Source: Microbacterium sp. (GTDB lineage Bacteria > Actinomycetota > Actinomycetes > Actinomycetales > Microbacteriaceae). Taken from it: a stretch of 31,147 nt of DNA. Both the position numbers and the translations under genes were made by a program. Where the stretch lies: NCBI RefSeq assembly GCF_003248605.1, contig NZ_QFPF01000019.1, positions 1-31,147 of the forward strand, given 5' to 3'. The notes beneath the pieces are model-generated. The model worked only from the letters and a program-made list of their open reading frames with translations, made no database searches and was not told the origin of the DNA. Shown here one piece after another: positions 1-8,415 of the stretch. Numbering within the stretch: position 1 is the stretch's first letter; each line of letters opens with the position of its first letter.

Positions 1-740
1 CCAGCAGTCGACCGGCGCCCCGCCGTGGTGCGTCGGCTTCGGCTCGGACGCCGCCACGGGATGGCCCGGCACCGACTGGATCGAGGACGTCGTCCTGCGC
101 CAGTCGGGCACCGACGTGTACGACCAGTGGGTCGCGAACGAGATCCCGTTCACCGACCCGCAGATCTCCTCGGCGTTCGACGAGGTGGGCAAGATCATGC
201 TCGACCCGAACTACGTCAACGCCGGATTCGGCGATGTCCAGTCGATCGGCACGACGCCCTTCGGCGACCCGGCCTCTGCGCTGGTGTCGGGTGACTGCGT
301 CCTGCACCACCAGGCATCGTTCTACGACGGGTTCATCCGGCGACATCTGGGCGTTCCTCACACCTCCCTTCGAGGAGGGTGCCGAGGGCGCCGTCGTCAC
401 CGGCGGTGGCGAGATCGTCGGCGCGTTCGATGATCGCGAGGCCGTCCAGATGGTGCAGGAGTACCTCTCCAGCCCCGAATGGGCCAACAGCCGCGTCGCG
501 CTCGGCGGCGTGATCTCGGCCAACAACGGGCTCGACCCCGAGAACGCCTCGAGCGAGATCCTGTCGGCGGCGATCGAGATCCTGCAGGATCCCGGCACCA
601 CGTTCCGCTTCGACGCGTCCGACCTGATGCCCGGCGCCGTCGGCTCGGGCACGTTCTGGGCGGGCATGCGCGACTGGGTGGGCGGCACGCCGACCGCCAC
701 CGTGCTCGAGCAGATCGAGGCCGGCTGGCCGTCGAGCTGA
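1..740 (+). pseudogene. Sugar ABC transporter substrate-binding protein, 3' part, frame broken
   Basis: This is the C-terminal part of an extracellular solute-binding protein of the carbohydrate family (COG1653 type, resembling alpha-glucoside binding proteins); its start lies outside the window. The first part reads from base 2 (PPWCVGFGSDAATGWPGTDW, later GDCVLHHQASFYDGF). After about base 337 the homologous reading continues only in another frame (SGDIWAFLTPPFEEG to EAGWPSS, stop 738-740). The switch between about 335 and 342 needs one extra base or two missing bases, or a slightly larger indel, because related proteins seem to have more residues between the QASF block and the AF..PP block. 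Either the gene is inactivated or the read has an error; intact ends on both sides and intact downstream permeases make a sequencing error quite possible. The product would be a lipoprotein delivering sugar to the two permeases downstream. Confidence 0.75.
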
Positions 741-752
741 TCGACCGGGTCC

Positions 753-784
753 GTGGGGCCGCCCCTGTCATGGGGCGGCCCCAC
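753..784 (+). terminator. GC-rich hairpin between binding-protein and permease genes
   Basis: Arms 753-765 (GTGGGGCCGCCCC) and 772-784 are perfectly complementary over 13 bp with a 6-base loop TGTCAT, starting 12 bases after the binding-protein stop. No T-run follows, as is common for high-G+C actinobacterial terminators. In binding-protein operons such a hairpin often lets the first gene be expressed more than the permeases by partial termination or by protecting the upstream mRNA; that role is inferred. Nothing else is evident in the 785-856 leader except the AAAGG ribosome-binding site at 846-850. Confidence 0.7.
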
Positions 785-856
785 TCCCTAACCTGAGGGC
801 AGGCTGAGCGCCATCGCCACGCCTGCGAGTTCGACGAAGCACTCGAAAGGACCCCC

Positions 857-1990
857 GTGACCGCCTTCCTCCAGTGGCTGAGCACCCTCTCGCCGTGGCT
901 CGAGATCCCGATCATCATCGGCGCATTCCTCGTCGTGATCGGGCTCCTGCTCTTCTTCATCGAGATCGCGCCGCGCAAGGGCCGCGTCTACACGATCATC
1001 CGCCTGGCCGCCTGTATCCTCATCCCGCTCGTCGTGCTCTGGGCGCTGCAGTCCTACACCTGGGCGATCCTCGCCGCCGGTGTCGTCGGCCTCCTCTTCT
1101 TCTGGCTCGACATGCGGGCCAAGTCCGGCGCCGGCTACCTCTTCCAGCTGATCGGATTCCTCAGCCCCGCGCTGGTGCTGCTGATCATCGGCCTCGTCAT
1201 CCCGTCGATCCAGACGATCTTCCAGGCGTTCATGAACTCGCGGGGCACGGCGTTCGTCGGTCTCGACAACTTCGCCTGGATCTTCTCGACCGACGCCGGC
1301 GTGCGCACGATCCTCAACACGATCGTGTGGGTGCTCGTCGCCCCGATCGTCTCGACGATCGCGGGCCTGGCATACGCCTACTTCATCGACAAGACTCGCG
1401 GCGAGAAGTACTACAAGATCCTCGTCTTCCTGCCGATGGCGATCTCGTTCGTGGGCGCCTCGATCATCTGGCGCTTCATGTACACCGCGCGTCCCGAGGA
1501 CCAGAATCAGATCGGCTTCCTGAACCAGGTCATCGTGTGGTTCGGCGGCGAGCCGATCAACTTCCTCGCGGCGGACCCCTGGAACACCTTGTTCCTCATC
1601 GTCGTGCTCATCTGGGTGCAGACCGGTTTTGCCATGGTCGTGCTCTCGGCGGCGATCAAGGGCGTGCCCACCGAGCAGCTGGAGGCGGCCGAGCTCGACG
1701 GCACCAACGGGTGGCAGCGGTTCATCAACGTCGTCGTCCCCGCCATCCGGCCCTCGCTCATCGTCGTGCTGACCACGATCTCGATCGCCTCGCTGAAGGT
1801 CTTCGACATCGTCCGCACCATGACCGCGGGCGCCAACAACACCTCGGTCATCGCCAACGAGATGTACACGCAGTTCCGCAGCTTCGAGGCCGGGCGCTCC
1901 GCGGCCTTCGCGGTGATCCTGTTCGTGCTCGTCCTGCCGATCATCGTCTACAACGCAAGGCAACTCTCCAAGCAGAGGGAGGTGCGCTGA
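857..1990 (+). CDS. Carbohydrate ABC transporter permease, AglF/MalF-like
   Basis: This 377-residue membrane protein is the first permease of a sugar ABC importer. About nine hydrophobic helices are visible: three or four extra ones within the first ~115 residues, as in MalF/AglF-type permeases, then the six-helix transport core. The cytoplasmic EAA loop that docks the ATPase reads EAAELDGTNGWQRFINVVVP from residue 276. The GTG start at 857 is preceded by GAAAGG at 845-850 with good spacing. The stop overlaps the ATG of the next permease (TGATG at 1988-1992), so the two are translationally coupled. No ATP-binding subunit follows; in actinobacteria such systems commonly share one MsiK-type ATPase encoded elsewhere. 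The alpha-glucoside substrate is inferred from family resemblance only. Confidence 0.9.
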   Translation: MTAFLQWLSTLSPWLEIPIIIGAFLVVIGLLLFFIEIAPRKGRVYTIIRLAACILIPLVVLWALQSYTWAILAAGVVGLLFFWLDMRAKSGAGYLFQLIGFLSPALVLLIIGLVIPSIQTIFQAFMNSRGTAFVGLDNFAWIFSTDAGVRTILNTIVWVLVAPIVSTIAGLAYAYFIDKTRGEKYYKILVFLPMAISFVGASIIWRFMYTARPEDQNQIGFLNQVIVWFGGEPINFLAADPWNTLFLIVVLIWVQTGFAMVVLSAAIKGVPTEQLEAAELDGTNGWQRFINVVVPAIRPSLIVVLTTISIASLKVFDIVRTMTAGANNTSVIANEMYTQFRSFEAGRSAAFAVILFVLVLPIIVYNARQLSKQREVR

Positions 1991-2961
1991 TGAGCGCCGT
2001 ACAGCCGATCGAACTGCCCGTCGACCCCGACACGAAGAAGGAGCTCGCACGGGGTGAGCGCAGGGCGGAGAAGCAAGCGCTCGGGCGCACCAAGAAGCGC
2101 CTGACCTCGCGGTGGGCGACGCTTGCCGCCCTCGTCATCGCGGTGCTGTGGACCCTGCCGACCTTCGGCGTCTTCATCTCGTCGTTCCGTCCGCGGGAGT
2201 TCATCCAGACCACCGGGTGGTGGACGGTCTTCGAGAACTGGGGCTGGACCCTCGACAACTACGCCACGGCGCTGCAGTCGGGCAACAGCCAGCTGAACAT
2301 GGCAGGCGCGTTCGTGAACTCGTTCGCGATCACGCTGCCGGCCACCGTCATCCCGATCGTCATCGCCTCGCTCGCCGCGTACGCGTTCGCATGGATGGAC
2401 TTCAAGGGCAAGAACCTGCTGTTCCTGTTCGTGTTCGCCCTGCAGATCGTGCCGATCCAGATGGCGCTGATCCCGCTCCTGCAGCTGTTCTCGCAGGGCA
2501 CGATCTTCGGCGTCCCGGTCATCCAGGCCATCGGCGCGGCGGGCTACTCGCAGGTCTGGATCGCGCACACGATCTTCGCCCTGCCGCTGGCGATCTACCT
2601 GCTGCACAACTTCACCTCCGAGATCCCGCCGGATGTCATCGAGGCGGCGCGCGTGGACGGTGCGGGGCACGGGCAGATCTACTTCCGCATCGTGCTGCCG
2701 CTGACCGTGCCGGCTCTCGCGTCGATCGCGATCTTCCAGTTCCTGTGGGTGTGGAACGACCTGCTCGTCTCGCTGATCTTCGCCGACGGCAACGTCGCGC
2801 CGATCACGAAGCTGCTGGCCGAGATGACCGGAAACCGGGGCCAGGACTGGTACCTGCTCACCGCGGGCGCGTTCATCGCGATCATCGTGCCGCTGATCGT
2901 GTTCCTCGCGCTGCAGAGATTCTTCGTGCGCGGTCTGCTCGCGGGCTCGACGAAGGGGTAG
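1990..2961 (+). CDS. Carbohydrate ABC transporter permease, AglG/MalG-like
   Basis: The second permease of the sugar importer has 323 residues. A charged cytoplasmic N-terminus (about residues 10-38, rich in K, R and E) precedes six hydrophobic helices. The EAA loop at residues 218-237 reads EAARVDGAGHGQIYFRIVLP, the MalG-type ATPase docking site. The protein ends in a short basic-hydrophobic tail (FFVRGLLAGSTKG) typical of MalG/AglG proteins. The ATG lies in a TGATG overlap with the preceding permease, so expression depends on that gene. Only 22 bases separate its stop from the next gene, which has its own candidate promoter. The two permeases would form the heterodimeric channel for the binding protein at the left window edge. 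Confidence 0.92.
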   Translation: MSAVQPIELPVDPDTKKELARGERRAEKQALGRTKKRLTSRWATLAALVIAVLWTLPTFGVFISSFRPREFIQTTGWWTVFENWGWTLDNYATALQSGNSQLNMAGAFVNSFAITLPATVIPIVIASLAAYAFAWMDFKGKNLLFLFVFALQIVPIQMALIPLLQLFSQGTIFGVPVIQAIGAAGYSQVWIAHTIFALPLAIYLLHNFTSEIPPDVIEAARVDGAGHGQIYFRIVLPLTVPALASIAIFQFLWVWNDLLVSLIFADGNVAPITKLLAEMTGNRGQDWYLLTAGAFIAIIVPLIVFLALQRFFVRGLLAGSTKG

Positions 2962-2971
2962 TGCGCCTCGC

Positions 2972-2977
2972 TACAGT
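2972..2977 (+). promoter_or_regulatory. -10 box for leaderless P-type ATPase mRNA
   Basis: TACAGT lies exactly six bases before the ATG at 2984 and no Shine-Dalgarno sequence is present. This TANNNT-N6-ATG layout is the usual actinobacterial leaderless arrangement, with transcription starting at or next to the ATG. No convincing -35 hexamer is visible. Confidence 0.55.
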
Positions 2978-2983
2978 GACCCC

Positions 2984-5467
2984 ATGGATGCTGCGGCCCG
3001 GGCGGGCGTGACCAGCACAGGCACGTCCGACCCGGGCGCTGCGCGCGGGCTCTCGGCAGCCGACGTCTCCGAGCGCGTCGCAGCGGGTCGCACGAACGCG
3101 TTCGAGGCGGATACGAGCCGCACGTGGGGAAGCATCGTGCGGGCGAACGTCTTCACGCTCTTCAACGCGATCGTGTTCGCGTGCTTCGCCGCGCTGCTGG
3201 TGCTCGGCCGCTGGCAGGACGCGCTGTTCGGGCTCGCCGCGATCTTCAATGCGCTGATCGGCTGCTATCAGGAGATCAGGGCCAAGCTGGCCCTCGACCG
3301 GCTGGCGCTGCTGAACGCGCCGCGCGCGCGGGTGCGACGCGACGGCGTCGAGGCCGAGATCGCTCCCGCCGACGTCGTCCAGGACGACCTGCTCGTGCTG
3401 CGCGCGGGCGATCAGGTGCCGGCCGACGCGACGGCGCTCGATGTGCAGGGTCTGCAGGTCGACGAGTCGATGCTCACGGGGGAGTCCGATCCCGTCGACA
3501 AGCACCCGGGCGACGACCTGCTCAGCGGCTCGATCGTGGTGGGCGGGCGCGGCGACGCGCGCGCGACCAAGGTGGGTGCCGACTCGTACGCCAACCAGTT
3601 CGCCGGAGAGGCCCGCCGGTTCTCGCTCGTGCGCTCGGAGCTTCGCCGCGGGGTCAACCGGGTGCTCGCCTGGGTGGCGTGGGGCATCGGGCCCGTGGCG
3701 CTGCTTGTGACCAATGCGCAGGTCCAGGTGCAGGGCGGGTGGGAGCAGGCCCTCGCCGACGGTTCCTGGCAGCAGGCGGCGGTGGACTCGATCGCCGTGA
3801 TCACGGCGATGATCCCGCTGGGGCTGGTGCTGCTGACGAGCATCACCTTCGCCGTCGGCGCGGCACGACTGGCGCGCGAGAAGGTGCTCGTGCAGGAGCT
3901 GCCGGCCGTCGAGGGTCTCGCGCGGGTCGACACGGTCTGCCTCGACAAGACCGGCACCCTCACGTACGGCGACATCGCCTTCGACGCCGAGCACCCGCTC
4001 GACGGCGATGTCGAGGGTTGGCGCGAGGCCCTCGGCTGGTTCGGTGCCGCCGCCGACGCCAACGCGACGGCCCGCAGTCTCGCCTCCCGCTACCCGGCCG
4101 CGCCGCCGCGGGTCTCCGCCCGCGAGATCCCGTTCTCGTCGCGCCGCAAGTGGAGCGCGGTGTCGTTCGCGGGCGAGCCTGGCACGTGGGTGCTCGGGGC
4201 GCCCACCATGGTCTTCCCGGATGCTGCCACCCGGGCGGTCGCGTGGAGCGGACCTCGTGCCGAGAACGGGGAGGCCTCCCTCGCCGACGCCGTGATCGAA
4301 CTCGCCTCGACCGGCAGCCGCACGATCCTGCTCGCGTACTCGCCGACCCCGCTCGATGACGCTCTGGTGTCGGGGGAGAGCCTGCCGCGCGGGCTCGACC
4401 CCGTGGTGCTGCTGACCCTGCGGGAGCGGGTCCGCGAGGACGCCGCCCAGACACTGGCGTATTTCGCCGCGCAGGGAGTGGACGTCAAGGTCATCTCCGG
4501 CGATGACCCCCACACCGTCGCCGCCATCGCCCGCGAGCTCGGTCTCGACGTGTCCGCGGGCGTGGACGCGCGCACGCTCCCCGACGACGCCGATGCGCTC
4601 GCCGACGAGCTCGAGCAGCACACGGTCTTCGGCCGGGTCAGCCCCGACCAGAAGAAGGGAATCGTCACGGCCCTGCAGTCGCGGGGGCATGTCGTGGCGA
4701 TGACCGGCGACGGCGTGAACGACGCCCTCGCGATCAAGCAGGCCGATATCGGCATCGCGATGAACTCGGGTTCGGCGGCGACGAAGGCCGTCGCCCGGCT
4801 CGTGCTGCTCGATGGCCGCTTCTCGAGGCTGCCGGGCGTCGTCGCCGAGGGACGCAAGGTGATCGCCAACATGGAGCGCGTCTCGATGCTCTTCCTCACC
4901 AAGACCGCCTACGCCACGACGATCGCCATCCTGTTCGGGCTCATGATCATGGAGATCCCGTTCCTGCCCCGACAGCTCTCGATCACCGACGGTCTGACGA
5001 TCGGCATCCCGGCGTTCTTCCTGGCGCTGCTGCCCAACGCGCAGCGGTACATCCCCGGGTTCCTCCGCCGGTCGCTGAGCTTCGCGATCCCCGCCGGCAT
5101 CACGATCGGCCTGGCTCTGACGGTGTTCTCCCGCATCGCCGGTCACCTCTGGGAGGTTCCGATCGAAGAGATCCGCACGGGGTCGACGATCATCGTCGCG
5201 ATCCTCGGGATCTGGGTGCTCGCCCTCATCTCGCTGCCGCTCACCTGGATCAAGGCGGCGATCCTCGCGGGCATGGTCGGCGGGCTCGTCGTGATCCTCA
5301 ATGTGCCGCTCGCCGTGGACTTCTTCGACCTCGCCTGGCCGCGAGAGGAGGCGCTGGCGCTGATCGGCGGGCTCTGCGCCGGGGCGATCGTCGTCATCGG
5401 GATCACCCGCTCGGTGCAGCAGACCTACGTCCGTCGCCAGCTCGCCGAGCTCGGCGCCAAGGACTGA
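2984..5467 (+). CDS. CtpE-like cation-transporting P-type ATPase
   Basis: This 827-residue P-type ATPase pumps a cation across the cytoplasmic membrane through an aspartyl-phosphate intermediate. The actuator motif is MLTGES. The phosphorylation site is CLDKTGTLTYGD, with D321 to D323 as the aspartate region. The hinge motif is MTGDGVNDALAIKQADIGIA. Helix M4, just before the phosphorylation site, carries MIPLGLVLLTS instead of the CPC of heavy-metal pumps, so a Cu/Zn/Cd pump is unlikely. Overall order and motifs resemble mycobacterial CtpE, which has been linked to calcium uptake; the cation here is inferred. No N-terminal heavy-metal domain is present. The ATG at 2984 was chosen because it follows a leaderless -10 box by six bases. 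The gene stands alone and converges on the DUF305 gene. Confidence 0.85.
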   Translation: MDAAARAGVTSTGTSDPGAARGLSAADVSERVAAGRTNAFEADTSRTWGSIVRANVFTLFNAIVFACFAALLVLGRWQDALFGLAAIFNALIGCYQEIRAKLALDRLALLNAPRARVRRDGVEAEIAPADVVQDDLLVLRAGDQVPADATALDVQGLQVDESMLTGESDPVDKHPGDDLLSGSIVVGGRGDARATKVGADSYANQFAGEARRFSLVRSELRRGVNRVLAWVAWGIGPVALLVTNAQVQVQGGWEQALADGSWQQAAVDSIAVITAMIPLGLVLLTSITFAVGAARLAREKVLVQELPAVEGLARVDTVCLDKTGTLTYGDIAFDAEHPLDGDVEGWREALGWFGAAADANATARSLASRYPAAPPRVSAREIPFSSRRKWSAVSFAGEPGTWVLGAPTMVFPDAATRAVAWSGPRAENGEASLADAVIELASTGSRTILLAYSPTPLDDALVSGESLPRGLDPVVLLTLRERVREDAAQTLAYFAAQGVDVKVISGDDPHTVAAIARELGLDVSAGVDARTLPDDADALADELEQHTVFGRVSPDQKKGIVTALQSRGHVVAMTGDGVNDALAIKQADIGIAMNSGSAATKAVARLVLLDGRFSRLPGVVAEGRKVIANMERVSMLFLTKTAYATTIAILFGLMIMEIPFLPRQLSITDGLTIGIPAFFLALLPNAQRYIPGFLRRSLSFAIPAGITIGLALTVFSRIAGHLWEVPIEEIRTGSTIIVAILGIWVLALISLPLTWIKAAILAGMVGGLVVILNVPLAVDFFDLAWPREEALALIGGLCAGAIVVIGITRSVQQTYVRRQLAELGAKD

Positions 5468-5492
5468 TCGCCGAGAAGCCGGACCCGCAAGG

Positions 5493-6167
5493 TCAGCCCG
5501 CGCTGCAGCCCAGCCGAGCCGCCGACGCCGCCATCGAGTCGATCTCGAACTGCTGCGTGTCCTTCATGCCCTGCGCGACGTGCAGCACCCTCGGTTCGGA
5601 GCCGAGCTCGAGCACGGCGTCGACCATCTGGATCGCGCCCTCGTGGTGGGTCGTCATCAGGTCGAGGAACATGCAGTCCGCCGCGGTGCCGGACGCGCCC
5701 TCGAACTCCGCCAGCTCGGCGTCGGTGGCCATGCCCATCTGCGCCCGCAGCTCGGCGTCGGTGAGCGGCTCACCCGATGCGCCGCCATGCGCGTGCTCGT
5801 CGGACTCCGACATCCACGCCATCATCTGTCCCCCCGATTGCGGAAGCCCCCACGACACGAGCCACGAGTACATCTCGCCCTGCTGCGCGGACTGCGCCGT
5901 CGCCATGTCGTACGCGAGAGCGCGCAGCTCAGGGTCGTCGGTCTCGCGGTACAGGGTCATCGCCATGTCGACGGCCTGCGCGTGGTGCAGCTGCATGTCG
6001 CGGGCGAATCCCGCCTCGGCCGAGTCCGAGGTGGGGGTGGATGCCTGGGTCAGGGCGCCGAAGGTCGTGAAACGTCCCGCGGCGAAGGCGAGTGCGGCGA
6101 TCGCGAGGGCGCCGAGTGTGACCAGGAGCCAGCGCGGGGGTCCCGTGCGGACCGAGTCGGTCGCCAC
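5493..6167 (-). CDS. Membrane-anchored DUF305 protein
   Basis: This 224-residue protein has a single N-terminal membrane helix (about residues 13-31) and an extracytoplasmic DUF305 domain, a ferritin-like four-helix fold. Two His-His motifs mark the two halves: LHHAQAVDMA (H61, H62) and TTHHEGAIQMV (H174, H175). Between them lies a Met/His-rich stretch (GGQMMAWMSESDEHAHGG) that could bind a metal such as copper. The role of DUF305 proteins is not firmly known; metal handling is an inference from these residues. The gene follows the DUF3105 gene by only five bases and is surely cotranscribed with it. It converges on the P-type ATPase gene with a 25-base gap and no clear terminator. Confidence 0.88.
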   Translation of the reverse strand: MATDSVRTGPPRWLLVTLGALAIAALAFAAGRFTTFGALTQASTPTSDSAEAGFARDMQLHHAQAVDMAMTLYRETDDPELRALAYDMATAQSAQQGEMYSWLVSWGLPQSGGQMMAWMSESDEHAHGGASGEPLTDAELRAQMGMATDAELAEFEGASGTAADCMFLDLMTTHHEGAIQMVDAVLELGSEPRVLHVAQGMKDTQQFEIDSMAASAARLGCSAG

Positions 6168-6172
6168 AGGAC

Positions 6173-6871
6173 TCAGACCTTGCCCTCGCCGTCGATCGCG
6201 CCGGTGCAGACCGCGTTGGGCTCGGGGACGTCGGCGCTGCGCCAGTACTCCTCGAAGAACTGCGGGATGCGCTCGTCGTCGACCGCGTCGAGCTTGAGCT
6301 GCGAGTTCCAGCCGCTGAGGGCGATCGCCGAGTCCATGCCCTCGTGCGGGGACAGGATGTAGTAGCTGGAGGGCATGTACGACCGCAGCGTCTCGAGGTC
6401 TTCGCCCTGCACGAGCTCGGGGTCATACGTCACCCAGATCGCCCCGTGCTCCAGCGAGTGCACGGCGTACTCGTTCTGCTGGGGCACGGAGTACTCGGCG
6501 CAGTTGAGCCAGTACTGGTTGTGGGGGCCGCCCGCGGGGGGCGTCTGCTCGTACTCGACAACGCCCTCGACGTGGGTGGTCTCGTGCGCGAAGGTCTCGA
6601 CGCCCGCGATCTCGATGCCTGTCCCCGCCCCCGACTCGTAGCTCGGACGCGGCGCCGGCTGGAACACGATCGAGGCGACCACGACGCCGACGACGGCCAG
6701 CGCGGCGACGCCGCCGACGATCCACCACATCACACCCGTGCGGCGACGCTTGGCGACCTGTCGCTGGTATTCGGCGAGCTTCTCGGCGCGTTTGGCCTCG
6801 CGCTGCTGCTTGACGGTCAGTGCCTGCTCGGCCTGCTTCGCGGGGTTGCCGCTCGAATTCTTGGGGGACAT
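6173..6871 (-). CDS. Membrane-anchored DUF3105 protein
   Basis: This 232-residue protein starts with a charged cytoplasmic segment of about 45 residues (rich in K, R, Q and E, probably helical), then one membrane helix (residues 48-70) and an extracytoplasmic DUF3105 domain. The family signature is visible: GGPHNQYWLNCAEYSVPQQN and VHSLEHGAIWVTYDP. The function of DUF3105 is unknown; conserved His, Cys and Glu residues suggest a metal site, which is inference. It is the first gene of a two-gene operon with the DUF305 protein. The ATG at 6871 has only a weak purine-rich leader (GAGAG), and a TAGACT box lies about 55 bases upstream. Confidence 0.87.
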   Translation of the reverse strand: MSPKNSSGNPAKQAEQALTVKQQREAKRAEKLAEYQRQVAKRRRTGVMWWIVGGVAALAVVGVVVASIVFQPAPRPSYESGAGTGIEIAGVETFAHETTHVEGVVEYEQTPPAGGPHNQYWLNCAEYSVPQQNEYAVHSLEHGAIWVTYDPELVQGEDLETLRSYMPSSYYILSPHEGMDSAIALSGWNSQLKLDAVDDERIPQFFEEYWRSADVPEPNAVCTGAIDGEGKV

Positions 6872-6925
6872 GCTGCGGATGCTCTCGGCTCGAAGGGGTC
6901 GAAAGGGCGGACGCGCCTCGGGTCG

Positions 6926-6931
6926 AGTCTA
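6926..6931 (-). promoter_or_regulatory. Possible -10 box for DUF3105-DUF305 operon
   Basis: Read on the minus strand the bases are TAGACT, in the divergent 167-bp region shared with the MFS gene. This would give an mRNA leader of roughly 48 bases. No good -35 hexamer is seen, so the call is tentative. Confidence 0.3.
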
Positions 6932-6953
6932 TTCGCGCGCATCGTGGCGAGCC

Positions 6954-6981
6954 TGGACGCCGACTGCGAAACGGGTACACT
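6954..6981 (+). promoter_or_regulatory. Promoter of the MFS exporter gene
   Basis: A -35-like TGGACG (6954-6959) and a -10 TACACT (6976-6981) are separated by 16 bases. Transcription would start near 6988, inside the adjacent palindrome, and leave a leader of about 50 bases before the GTG at 7039. Confidence 0.5.
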
Positions 6982-6986
6982 GGCAG

Positions 6987-7006
6987 TGATCGAATCGATT
7001 CGATCA
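6987..7006 (+). promoter_or_regulatory. 20-bp perfect palindrome, probable repressor operator
   Basis: TGATCGAATCGATTCGATCA is perfectly self-complementary over 20 bp with a central CpG. It begins five bases after the -10 box of the MFS gene, so it covers the expected transcription start, a classic repressor position. Even symmetry around CG and the AATCGATT core fit a LacI-family operator; a TetR- or MarR-type repressor is also possible. No regulator gene lies next to it in this window. Confidence 0.65.
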
Positions 7007-7038
7007 GCATCCCACTCTCTCGTCAGCAAGGTTCCTTC

Positions 7039-8385
7039 GTGCTCGAAACCGGCAACTCGCCCGTCGTCCCCTCCGACACCGCGAACGGCGCTGCCCACCG
7101 AGCCCGCACGGGAGCGATCCGCGTGCTCGGCGCCAACCCGGCGACCGCGCCGATCATGCTTCATCCCGGCGACAGCCTCTCCGCGGCGCGGCGGTTCGGC
7201 TACGTCATCCTGCTCGGCGCGCTGACGGCGCTCGGCCCGTTCACGATCGACCTCTACCTGCCCGCGTTCCCCGTGCTCGAGTCGGACTTCGACACCACGG
7301 CGGCGGCGATCCAGCTCACTCTCACGGGCACGATGCTCGGCTTCGCGATCGGCCAGCTGCTGGTGGGGCCGCTCTCCGACAAGGTCGGCCGACGGCTGCC
7401 GCTGATCGGAGTCACGGCACTGCACGTCGCGGCGAGCATCGCCGCGGCGATCGCGCCCACCCTCATCACGCTGGGCATCACCCGCGTGCTGATGGGCGCG
7501 GGTGCGGCCGCGGGCGGCGTGGTCGCGATGGCGATCGTGCGCGACCTGTTCGGCGGCAAGCGGCTGGTGGTCATGCTCTCGAGGCTGGCGCTCGTCTCGG
7601 GCGTCGCCCCGGTCGTGGCGCCTCTGATCGGTTCGGCGCTGCTGCTGGTGATGCCGTGGCGGGGCATCTTCGTCGTGCTCGCGGTCTACGGCGCCGTCAT
7701 GCTGCTGTGCACGTTGCTCTTCATCCCCGAGACGCTCCCGCCGGCCCGGCGGGCCGAGCGCGGATCGACCACCATCTGGCAGCGCTATCGCAGCGTCTTC
7801 TCCGACCGTATCTTCGTCGGCGTCCTGGTGATCGGCGGCATGACGTTCTCCGGCCTGTTCTCCTACCTGTCGGCCTCGTCCTTCCTGTTCCAGGAGAGCT
7901 ACGGATTCGACGCCCAGCTCTACGGTGTGCTCTTCGCGGTCAACTCCATCGGCCTCGTGATCGGCGTGCAGGTCTCGTCCCGCCTCGCCGCCCGGTTCGG
8001 CCCGCAGTGGGTGCTGGCCTACTCCACCGCGGCGCTCGTCGTCACCGCCGTGGCCATCATCGTGTTCGACCAGCTAGGGCTGGGGCTCTGGGGAACACTC
8101 ATCCCGCTGTTCCTGTTCATGACCGCCTGCGGATTCACCTTCCCCTGCACGCAGGTGCTCGCCCTCGACCGCCACGGCAAAGCCGCGGGTACGGCGGCAT
8201 CCATCCTGGGTGCGGTCAACTTCGGTGTCGCGGGGCTCGTCTCGCCGGTCGTCGGCTGGGTCTCGGGCGGTGCGGGCATCACGGCGACCACGATGGCCGG
8301 CGTGATGGCCGGGTGCGGCGTGATCGGAGTGCTCTCGCTCTGGCTGATCGTGCGCCCCCGCTCCGTGCAGGCGCTCACGCCCTGA
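7039..8385 (+). CDS. MFS drug-exporter, Bcr/CflA family
   Basis: This 448-residue, twelve-helix major facilitator exports small molecules by proton antiport; Bcr/CflA members act on drugs such as bicyclomycin and chloramphenicol. The Bcr/CflA entry signature FTIDLYLPAFPVLE spans about residues 68-81, and the loop 2-3 motif GPLSDKVGRRLPLIG starts near residue 110. The GTG at 7039 was preferred because AAGG (7028-7031) is well placed before it and the promoter lies at 6954-6981. This leaves an N-terminal extension of about 45 residues before the first helix, longer than usual, so the ATG at 7156 (IMLHPGDSLSAARRFGY) is an alternative start. The actual substrate cannot be read from sequence. A 20-bp palindrome at the promoter suggests specific repression. 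Confidence 0.9.
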   Translation: MLETGNSPVVPSDTANGAAHRARTGAIRVLGANPATAPIMLHPGDSLSAARRFGYVILLGALTALGPFTIDLYLPAFPVLESDFDTTAAAIQLTLTGTMLGFAIGQLLVGPLSDKVGRRLPLIGVTALHVAASIAAAIAPTLITLGITRVLMGAGAAAGGVVAMAIVRDLFGGKRLVVMLSRLALVSGVAPVVAPLIGSALLLVMPWRGIFVVLAVYGAVMLLCTLLFIPETLPPARRAERGSTTIWQRYRSVFSDRIFVGVLVIGGMTFSGLFSYLSASSFLFQESYGFDAQLYGVLFAVNSIGLVIGVQVSSRLAARFGPQWVLAYSTAALVVTAVAIIVFDQLGLGLWGTLIPLFLFMTACGFTFPCTQVLALDRHGKAAGTAASILGAVNFGVAGLVSPVVGWVSGGAGITATTMAGVMAGCGVIGVLSLWLIVRPRSVQALTP

Positions 8386-8415
8386 TCGGCGCTCGCAGCC
8401 CCTGCCGGGCGCTGG

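Noticed and set aside
2882..5146. Very long open frame on the minus strand opposite the P-type ATPase
   Set aside because: It is Arg/Asp/His-rich with no recognisable domain and mirrors a clear ATPase gene; long antisense frames are expected at this G+C content.
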